Made by a program: the position numbers and the translations under genes. Positions 57,701-64,000 of a stretch of 64,000 nt of DNA are shown one piece after another (position 1 is the first letter of the stretch; every line of letters begins with the position of its first letter). The DNA is from Heracleum sosnowskyi (lineage: Eukaryota > Streptophyta > Magnoliopsida > Apiales > Apiaceae): NCBI GenBank assembly GCA_030848705.1, contig JAUIZM010000015.1:868001-932000 (forward strand), in the 5' to 3' direction. The notes below the pieces were generated by a model, which did not search any database, was not told the DNA's origin, and saw only the letters and a list, made by a program, of their open reading frames with translations.

Positions 57701-58295
57701 TATTTTTAGTCATCTTTTCACTCATATTAATAAGAACTAGTCTACCAAAATCAAAATGAGTACCATAGATAAGAGAATACCCAATTTGTAGACTTTCAGT
57801 GGGTATCGCATCCCAGTTAGTGCACTTCTTCCCGAACGTTCTTGTTATACAGTCGAAGAAAAAACTCCATTCTTTCCTCAAGAACGGTCGCTTCAATTGA
57901 CCTATCTTGGCCAAAGATCCACTGTAACCTATCGCCCTCATCATTCTCACCAACTCCGCATCACCAACAGCAATGGTGTAAGCAGTATAGTCACCAAAAC
58001 CCATAGCAGCACGAATCGTACCAGGAGTAATGACATACTCTGTTTCTTGAAACTCGAAAACAATAGATGGTGTTCCAGATTCACCACCATCATCATAGAT
58101 ACCAGTCTCCCAAAAGCTTTTGATTTGAAACACAGAAAGCTTCTCTGGTTCTACAAGAGCACGCCCGATTTGAGATTGGGCAAGAAAATTTTGCATCAAA
58201 TGAAACGCCTCCGGTGCGTTCGCATTTGCCAATGGAGCAGCATAATTATTAGGGACAAATTCAAGCCCAGAAGATACAAAAACAGTAGAGGCCAT
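54756..58295 (-). CDS. env-like ORF, intact, 1179 aa (family C)
   Basis: ATG at 58295 to stop at 54756 with no interruption; the only intact third ORF in the window. The N-terminal domain of about 230 residues includes EWSFFFDCITRTFGKKCTNW. A basic patch KKRRAKRPR (about 330) could be a nuclear localisation signal. A long Glu/Ala/Val acidic region (about 350-560), a coiled-coil-like region (about 600-720) and DDVKKGERVPKDK, encoded by the purine tract 56186-56201, follow. The C-terminal domain (SVQMIYHRGIKKEFLLYFMA onward) is shared with the other copies. No signal peptide or membrane span is apparent, so an envelope role is doubtful. Its leader region lies at 58296-58829. Confidence 0.85.
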   Translation of the reverse strand: MASTVFVSSGLEFVPNNYAAPLANANAPEAFHLMQNFLAQSQIGRALVEPEKLSVFQIKSFWETGIYDDGGESGTPSIVFEFQETEYVITPGTIRAAMGFGDYTAYTIAVGDAELVRMMRAIGYSGSLAKIGQLKRPFLRKEWSFFFDCITRTFGKKCTNWDAIPTESLQIGYSLIYGTHFDFGRLVLINMSEKMTKNRRVVYFARFCQLLLSACVSGVDILDEDVIPCFKLHKRIFSDLVNKDVKKGNVGDLLLPTLVQQFLDDSIQAEPQPEPLNTEVPPSTSQPIHTGGRIKHMAFKPAKTVKPATEVGVSKSSMPQSVGPSKKRRAKRPRSDDEDDTETLNQRRRRLIANYLFDELESEAVPATEQNEAPATDVNVETTVPIEDRVNSDEAPEVLIEPILEMNNEEDFEAHPAISVCDTEDVAADQATLVIEESMETHTEILSVTNQVLEVGDEVDQEAKSVSSEKIVETAVEKMNEATAEEEVVVTVPVEAAQLNTEVTAENIIEEAAENVDEERVDSDDNTSVHSIHANSGINIALSDSDEPFLRDPTAESIKENQHATEAHYREMHYANWSGADCIFSTQRTADFVNKSAKEISNPELLTHFKATIVQVKSLHNRFDETHKAVIGLSNDIATKELALRNDRVKVSSMIKDQLEIKKRLTKVESNQAEMSTKIDSIAASLELLTSVLIPDDVKKGERVPKDKCKRAPTLRRRDDATDGGSKESEKRSKSIQEQRRLRSNSAKLTNSERVNSGTQSGAAQSSSRLKSLAISANPITDEEIAAKLFLEEHGGEATVEDIDAELKILAEEHKKNVEAGIYKKAAKALRKKEQGISIRENVNSEQSLQYSRRPVGANTDKGKGKIIEEPKLSKKAYSISDIAQVELRPNQSTTDVAQVDDSVKVVTTSDTAQVVQTQLISPQLQGNFRRPSKDETLKPENVKILQSRTVLGKESYDRSGLGSHRERRINNSPLDHTSLAEPGVGVTQESLDKLESVQMIYHRGIKKEFLLYFMADGRVYRVGEADIHLKLWEELEYVLYLLKVKNQSTHNAAQVLRERMMKSKVLCGAKISSAYIPKYRDYHGNLVEMKRNSARFRTTLGIKVLEFNLESDKSYYIRLGNEMNKNNIYSLRAVIYQTGEKNPELKELKEIMTAELERAERRLLTDYLKTVPDIEEIK

Positions 58296-58829
58296 TAGTA
58301 CGATTTAGAAATAATCAGAGAATGACTTAGAGAAGAAATTGAGAGTGTTTGCAGTAAGAGTGTTTGTGAAAATGTATGTGTGACAGTGAAGTGTGAATTG
58401 GACTAAGTTGTGAAAAGTTCAAACGATTTTGTGTATTGTATATTAATACAAAATTAAAAATTAAAAATTGAACAGTTTCTAATCAATACACACAACTGTC
58501 TTACTCCGTGAAACGTGTTAGTGGGACACGTGGCACACGTGTAATGACTGACAGCAGTAAATGGCAGTTTCCAATGCGCATGCGCAGTAAAAAGAGCAAT
58601 AATTACCGCCTATTACACTTTCCTAGACACTCAACCTCTCTCCTCTATTTAATACATTTTTGAACTGTTGTCCAATCATACTCTTTTGAATTTTCAAAAC
58701 AGATGTCTTTTCTTGAAAGCATAATATGTCTGAAACAAAGAAATTTATTTTAATCATCAGAGATTAAAATTAAATTACCTCGGCGTAGAGTACACAGTTC
58801 ATCAGTGTTTACCAATCCTCCTCCTTTAT
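58296..58829 (-). promoter_or_regulatory. Candidate internal promoter and leader of intact env-like ORF
   Basis: On the - strand this holds TATTAAATAGA (near 58640-58650), two G-boxes, and a CA-rich leader to ATG 58295. It is joined abruptly to gag codons at about 58829, marking the deletion. Confidence 0.45.
58527..58541. promoter_or_regulatory. Paired G-boxes (CACGTG x2)
   Basis: CACGTG at 58527-58532 and 58536-58541, three bases apart. G-boxes bind plant bZIP and bHLH factors. They are lost in the sister interval near 52420. Confidence 0.5.
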
Positions 58830-59318
58830 TCATAAAGTTTCATCAGGTCTCGAGTCAAAGTGTTCATACTCCTGTGTAAGTATCGTTTTCATGTTCTTCT
58901 TTATAGCACTTGTTCCTTGACATCTGACTTCTAAAGGATCCCAAATTTCTTTGGCAGTTTTGCAACAAATAACTCTGTTAGACATGACATTATCTAAGGA
59001 ACTATGGAGAAGAGGTCTAACTTTTGCATCCTTTGCAATTGATGAGATGTCTTCAGGAGTCAAATCTTTCTTTTCCTTTGGAACAGTCTTTTGTTCTTGA
59101 CCAGCAACAACAGGAGACAGTTTAGTTGGCTTATGAGGACCATCATTGATTCTATCAAGGTATTCTGGATATGTGGCTTCCAGAAACATGGTCATCTTTA
59201 CCTTCCATATTGGATATTCCGCTGGTCTGAGAATTGGAACCCTAATCGTCTCGTATCGACTCACAGAAGTTGGTTGAACCTTTTCGGAATTAGAACCTGC
59301 TTGGATATTTTCAGCCAT
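58830..59318 (-). pseudogene. gag: gag N-terminal fragment, 162 codons (family C)
   Basis: ATG at 59318 begins MAENIQAGSNSEKVQPTSVS. The UBN2-type region (VPILRPAEYPIWKVKMTMFL; EIWDPLEVRCQG) is present up to SRPDETL, then the frame ends at the junction with the pol-env interval. All zinc knuckles are missing. Sister gags continue here with LTDLYDRF, so the break is a deletion. Confidence 0.85.
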
Positions 59319-59372
59319 GATTATACTTGTGTTTGGATCAAAGTAAAACTGTATATATTAAACAGCCTAGGC

Positions 59373-59384
59373 TCTGATACCAAT
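59373..59384 (-). other. Primer binding site (initiator tRNA-Met type), family C
   Basis: TCTGATACCAAT next to LTR C; ATTGGTATCAGA on the element strand. Confidence 0.85.
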
Positions 59385-59855
59385 TGTTATGCCGAATACA
59401 CAATATATAATCAAGTATATGTATGAGAATAACAATAAGAACACTGTTTATGAATAATAAACTGTATGGAATTAATAACTCCTCTCTCAGTGATGAAAAA
59501 TATCACAGAGAGCTGCTAGGTTACAAGAATAATCTTTCAAGTATTCGCATCCCTTTTAGGGTTAACCTATCTATGTTTATATAGTACACAGCTACATACA
59601 ATCTTTAATTGATATTCCTATAAATCAGCTATACAATTAATATCAATTTAGAATTGCTTCTGTCTTCTGTTTCGTTTCCTTAGCCATCACGATATCTCTT
59701 TGCTTCTTCCCTTCTTCAAAGTATATCGCTTCTAGAATCTTCATTGTATATAACACCGACAGCTAAGCAAACTCTGACCAGTCTTCCAGCTAAACTCTGA
59801 TAGTATCCTGATACTTTAAACACTGATAAACAAACATCATCAATTATATCTAACA
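59385..59855 (-). repeat. LTR C, outer 5' LTR of family-C unit
   Basis: 471 bp. It lacks 24 bp present in LTR A (and in related form in LTR B), where A has two copies of AAACTCTGAC. TATA TATATAAA is the complement of 59576-59583. TSD TACCA at 59856-59860. Confidence 0.9.
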
Positions 59856-59860
59856 TACCA

Positions 59861-60449
59861 TTATTATGAATCATTTTTCCAAAAATACGTCGATTCTAAA
59901 AAGTATTTACAAAAATAAGTTTGTCTTACAATTATTTTCAAAAATACGTTTTGTAACCTCTACAACCCAAAATGCAACTTTGTAATTCTTTTGACATTTT
60001 ATCAAACAGTGTGTGCAACCCCTACAACCCAAAATGCGAAAGTTTCATTATTTGTAAAGTTGATTATAAAGTTGATTTGGTTGCAATAATTATTTTAATT
60101 GAGTTGAAATAGTTGCAGAATATAATCAAACCCGCGCAACTTACAACTGTGTATTAGTAACACAAGTCAACCAAAACAACAAAATCAACAAAACTTAATC
60201 AAATCCAAAGAAACAAGACGAGGAAGAAAATGGAATACCCAAATCAAATCAAAATTAATATATTACAACTTATTTTCTTCAATCGCGATTGGGCACTATT
60301 ATTTTCTTCAATAATTATTAATATATGTTTGTGTAAGTGTATGTGTATATGTATGGGAACAAATCAATAATTGATATGAAAGATTGAAGAAGATGACAAA
60401 GGTAATTGTAGATCTGGGAAGTAGTACTTGTATTTTCTTTAAGTGTGTG
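59861..60449. other. AT-rich spacer, no gene seen
   Basis: It contains a short direct repeat CTACAACCCAAAATGC (59962 and 60015) and simple CAA-rich DNA. I see no supported gene. Confidence 0.5.
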
Positions 60450-61822
60450 TGTTAGGTCCCGATAAGTTTGTTGAAGGGGGGGTTGAATACAAACTATACC
60501 GTTTTGTCGAATTTGTTCTTTTTCTGATAATACAATTTTAAGAACAAATAATTGCGGAATTTAAATGAAACAAAATTCAAGTTAAATATAACTTATATTA
60601 AACTTGAAAGGTGTTACAAATATTGTACGGATTACAAAGATTGAATCTCAAACTAATTAAAACAAATCTAGAATAAATTCGACATGAACGTATCTATATT
60701 TGTTATAAAAAGATAGAATGATAAATAATAGTTCGAGATAATTTCTAGGGATAAAGATCCACTAGATAGTCAAAGCAGTACAAGTAAATGATTTCCAGTG
60801 GTTTGGATATAACAATCAAGACTAGAAACAATTAACTGGAATCAGAGGATTTGTCCGGCAGTGTTTTGAGCTTTGACAAAAACTTTTTGTTAAGATGTTA
60901 TGTTGTGTTGATAAACTTCTATCTTGATCTTTTCTTTTGTGTTAATCCACTTGCTAACTGCACGTTTCTTTTCTTCAGAATGACTATCAAATTAGGCTGG
61001 CATGACTATCATTTTAAGCCTGGAATGACTATGAGAATATTAGAAATGAACTAGAATGACTACCATTAGAACTGGGATGACTATCGGGATGACTATCCTT
61101 GATAGTCATTCCAGTTTAATTTTATGTAAAATGACTTGGGATGACTATCGGGATGACTACCCTTGATAGTCATTCCAGTTCATTTATCATAGTCATTCTA
61201 GTTATAATTCTAATTCTAATTTAAATTAATTCTTATAATTAATTTATTTAATAAATTAATTTTGATAAATTAATTTATTCAATAAATTAATTAACTAATT
61301 TATTTGTTAAATTAATTCTGATGAATTAATTTAATCAATAAATTAATAACTAATTTAAAAGAGAATTTATATCCTTTCATGATAGCATAAACAATCCTTG
61401 AACCACTTGAATTTGATGAAGAATTTACATTGTATGAAGTTGACACTTGATGTACTGTCTGGTTCATAAGTGACTAACTGCAATGTCTGTTCTTCATCTT
61501 TGACTTTAAGTTGTGATCCATTTGTTGCTTTTGACTTTGGTCAACCACTGTAATCTGTACCCTTGCTGTCACACTTCTGAAATCTCTGTCAATTTAATAA
61601 GTCCACTTCATTGAATACTTCACTGAGGCTTGATCAATAAATTGAACTTCTTTCAATGTAGAATCACTTCAAGTCTGTACGATGACTTTAATCTTCATTT
61701 TTTTGACTGATATAACCTTCTGAGATTCCTGTGACACTGAATTATTATTTACTTATTACAAACTTGTTTAAGCTGAGTTGTATCCTAGATGTTTACAAAT
61801 AGGCCTATACATATGCCTTTCA
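60450..61822 (-). repeat. Solo LTR, SIRE-like family D (1373 bp)
   Basis: The block runs TGTTAGG at 60450 to TTTCA at 61822 and is flanked by GTGTG on both sides (60445-60449 and 61823-61827), with no internal domain. Near the 60450 end is the GGGGG-loop hairpin (60465-60495), which sets the - orientation. Between 60980 and 61196 the word ATGACTA or its complement occurs 11 times. Confidence 0.75.
60465..60495 (-). other. LTR terminal hairpin (family D stem, first copy)
   Basis: AGTTTGTT and TACAAACT flank the G-run loop. Seven pairs form, with a T-T mismatch at the loop edge. Confidence 0.7.
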
Positions 61823-61827
61823 GTGTG

Positions 61828-62938
61828 CTTTGTTTAGTGCATGCAGAAAGAAAGCAGTGTCCGCCTGTGCTGGCGTATTTTTAAAAAAAGTAAAGTACAG
61901 AAGTGAAAAAAGATTTGGAGGATAGTAAAATTAGAATTAAGATTATAAAAGTAGTAGAGATGGAAATTTCCCAAAGAAATAAGTATGCATGTCAATATAG
62001 GTAAACCTTTTTAATTAGAATAAATGACCGAAAACCGAACACCAAAACTTTCAATGTTTCGACTATTATATAATAGGCACAGGTCATCAAAAAAGATTAA
62101 AAAATGGCAAACTAAAAAAATTAATGGGAACGAAAAATAGTAAATAAAGAATTAAAATCAATCAATATGATAAATTATAAAATGAGAAACTTAAATATTA
62201 ATTGAAACATAGAAAAAATAAATAAAGAATACAAATGAGGCTGAGGAAGATAAATGGGACATTATTAATATTATTTATTAAAATTATATTTATAATAAGG
62301 ACAAATAGAAAAGCTAACATGTTTTAATTAAAAAAAGGAATTGTCTATGATATTTTTGAAAGTGCTTTAATTCTACTAATTTTATTTTATTTTTAAAAAA
62401 AACGTTGGCATGTTAAAATATGTAAGTTTTTCTAAATAATTAAAAACATTAAAATAGGTTTTAAAATAAATAAGTAAAGGTCGCACCTGATATTTTTGGA
62501 AAAGAGAGATTTTAGTGAGAAAAAATATAAAACCTAATAGGCACGGACTATCAAAGAAGATTAAAAAATGACAAACTAAAAAATTAATGGAAACGGAAAA
62601 TATTAAATAAAGAATAAAAAATATGATAAACTATAAAATGAGAAACTTAAATATTAATTGTAACATAGAAAAAATAAATAAAGAATACAAATGGGGCTGA
62701 GGAAGATAAATGGGACAATATTAATATTATTTATTAAAGTAATATTAATAATAAGGAAAAATAGAAAAACTAACATGTTTTAATTAAAAAAAGTAACTAC
62801 TTTTTAAATAATTAAAAGCATTAAAATAGGTTTTAAAATAAATAAGTAAGGGTTGCACATGATATTTTTGGAAAAGATAGATTTTAGTGAGAACAATTAT
62901 AAAAGGTAATATGTTTTAATTTAAAACTAACTGTCCCC
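61828..62938 (-). repeat. Duplicated Helitron-like DNA
   Basis: Two tandem units (about 62064-62520 and 62523-62935) share GATTAAAAAATG, GAGGAAGATAAATGGGACA and AGGTTTTAAAATAAATAAGT. They are related to the reverse complement of 46060-46800. There is no coding sequence. Confidence 0.55.
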
Positions 62939-64000
62939 TGTTAGGTCCTGATAAGTTTGTAGAAGGGGGTTGAATACAAACTATACCGTTTAATCGAATT
63001 TGTCCTTTAAAAGATTTAACAATTTAGAACAAATTAATGCGGAATAAAACTGAAACAATATTCAAGTTAAATATAACTTATATTAAACTTGACGAGTGTT
63101 ACAATTTGATCACTGATTACAAGGGTTCTTAATAAAACAAACCTAGAATAAATTCGACATGAATTTATCTATTTTTGTAATAAAAAGGATCGAATACTAA
63201 AAAGTAGTTCGATATAAAATCTAGGGATTATGATCCGCTAGAAAGTCAAAGTAGTACAAGAGAAATGATTCTTATGAATTAAATGTTAAGATCAAATCAA
63301 GAATGAATTCTCTGGCAAGAAATTAATAGCTTTGCAGTTGAAGAAGTAATGAAGAAGAATGTAATGTTGAGAGTCTGTGTCTTTACTTCTTTTGTTCTGT
63401 GATATAAAATCTGTCCGGTTCGTCTTCTGCCTTGTCTTTATACTTAACACATGACAATTTCTTTTAATCAAACCCACGTGCAAATCATTTAAACAGAACA
63501 CAATTTGCACTAGGAAGACTATCATGAAAACTGTCATTTATGCCTTGGAAGACAATCGGGAAGACAAGAAACAGAGTCTTCCTAGTTTAAACCTAAGTCT
63601 TCCTAGTTCATTTTTATTCTAATTTAAATAATTAACTAAATAAATTATGTATTAAATTAATTCTTTACAGAATTAATTTAATAAATAATTTACTTAATAG
63701 TATTAATTATTTATAAGAGAATAAATAGAATTAGTTGACTTCTCAATTAATTTCAGAATCACTTAAAACTTAGATAAAGAATAAACATAATAGTACGTTG
63801 ACACTCAATGTACTGTCTGGTTCATGAGTGACTAACGACAATGTCTGTTCTTTATCTATTTGACTTTAAGCAGTGATTCACTTCCTTTTCATTCAAGAAC
63901 TCTGTAACCAGTATCTTTTGCTGTCACCACTTGAAATCTCTGTCACTTTAATAAATCCACTGAGCTTGAATACTTCACTGAGGCTTGATCAGCAAATTGA
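62939..64000 (-). repeat. Second family-D LTR, runs off window
   Basis: It starts TGTTAGGTCC and aligns with 60450-61822 along its visible length, including GATGTACTGTCTGGTTCAT and CTTCACTGAGGCTTGATCA. The repeated word here is GGAAGAC (63512-63606) in the place where the first copy has ATGACTA. Confidence 0.7.
62954..62982 (-). other. LTR terminal hairpin (family D stem, second copy)
   Basis: AGTTTGTA (62954-62961) and TACAAACT (62975-62982) make a perfect 8-bp stem around GAAGGGGGTTGAA. Confidence 0.82.

Larger units (their letters stand above)
48164..59855 (-). mobile_element. Chimeric family-C SIRE-like unit with three LTRs and two env-like ORFs
   Basis: Outer LTRs A (48164-48658) and C (59385-59855) share TSD TACCA (48159-48163 and 59856-59860) and differ by about 7 substitutions plus a 24-bp indel, so they are the true pair. 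On the - strand from C: primer site, first 162 codons of gag, family-C pol-env interval, intact env-like ORF, polypurine tract, LTR B (54113-54609, clearly more diverged), pol fragment, interval, broken env-like ORF, polypurine tract, LTR A. Best explanation is a second family-C element inserted into pol of the first, followed by a deletion from the outer gag to the inner interval. Template switching is an alternative. Confidence 0.8.

Noticed and set aside
54113..59855. LTR B and LTR C as the two LTRs of one inner element
   Set aside because: B differs from C at many positions, whereas A and C are close and share a TSD.
60851..61054. 67-codon + strand ORF in the family-D LTR
   Set aside because: It lies across the repeated ATGACTA array and has no domain.
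63292..63537. 81-codon - strand ORF in the second family-D LTR
   Set aside because: No counterpart frame in the first LTR and no recognisable motif.
60450..64000. The two family-D LTRs as a pair bounding one element
   Set aside because: No internal coding, primer site or polypurine tract lies between them. The first has its own matching 5-bp flanks.

Overview
The window is repeat-rich plant nuclear DNA, a pile of nested transposable elements with no recognisable single-copy host gene. A large-genome eudicot is likely: there are several SIRE/Maximus-type Ty1/copia families with a third 'env-like' ORF, a Tat-lineage Ty3/gypsy element with two RNase H domains, Helitrons with CTAG ends, and plant-style leaders. 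I cannot name the species.

Left half (1-30652). A family-B SIRE-like element on the + strand enters from outside the window and ends at 22331. It carries gag (partial), an intact pol at 491-3736, a long pol-env interval and an env-like ORF. That ORF is split by a complete family-A SIRE-like element on the - strand (5804-17833, TSD CGCCG, LTRs 3 differences in 610 bp). The family-A element has an intact pol, a gag with one nonsense codon and an env-like ORF whose 5' part is replaced by a foreign segment holding a small gene on the opposite strand (10566-10952). The family-B element ends against an LTR-like block (22332-23918), which abuts a decayed Tat-lineage gypsy element on the - strand (23919-30652). 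I infer a nest of four layers.

Middle (30653-48163). A non-autonomous Helitron (31144-46844) is split by a second family-A SIRE-like element on the + strand (31151-42962, TSD AATAC). That copy is dead: its pol has several frameshifts and has lost the RT YVDD motif. The same Helitron holds a truncated gypsy LTR with leader (44490-46059). A 5'-truncated LINE-like retroposition (46906-47611, 14-bp TSD) and a minus-strand Helitron tail follow.

Right (48164-64000). A chimeric family-C SIRE-like unit on the - strand (48164-59855, TSD TACCA) holds three LTRs, two env-like ORFs, a pol fragment and a gag fragment. A solo LTR (60450-61822, TSD GTGTG), duplicated Helitron-like DNA and a related LTR running off the window follow.

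Most unexpected signals. (1) The SIRE-like LTRs of three families carry a hairpin 12-16 nt from the LTR end, with an almost invariant loop (TTCAAC...CCTTC) and a stem that differs by family yet stays self-complementary. (2) Each family has its own short word repeated in the U3, and in families A-C in internal regions as well. (3) Each family A-C element whose relevant regions are present repeats a G5AG purine tract in the IN-RT linker, in the env-like ORF and at the 3' PPT. (4) There is a small oppositely oriented gene inside a young element.
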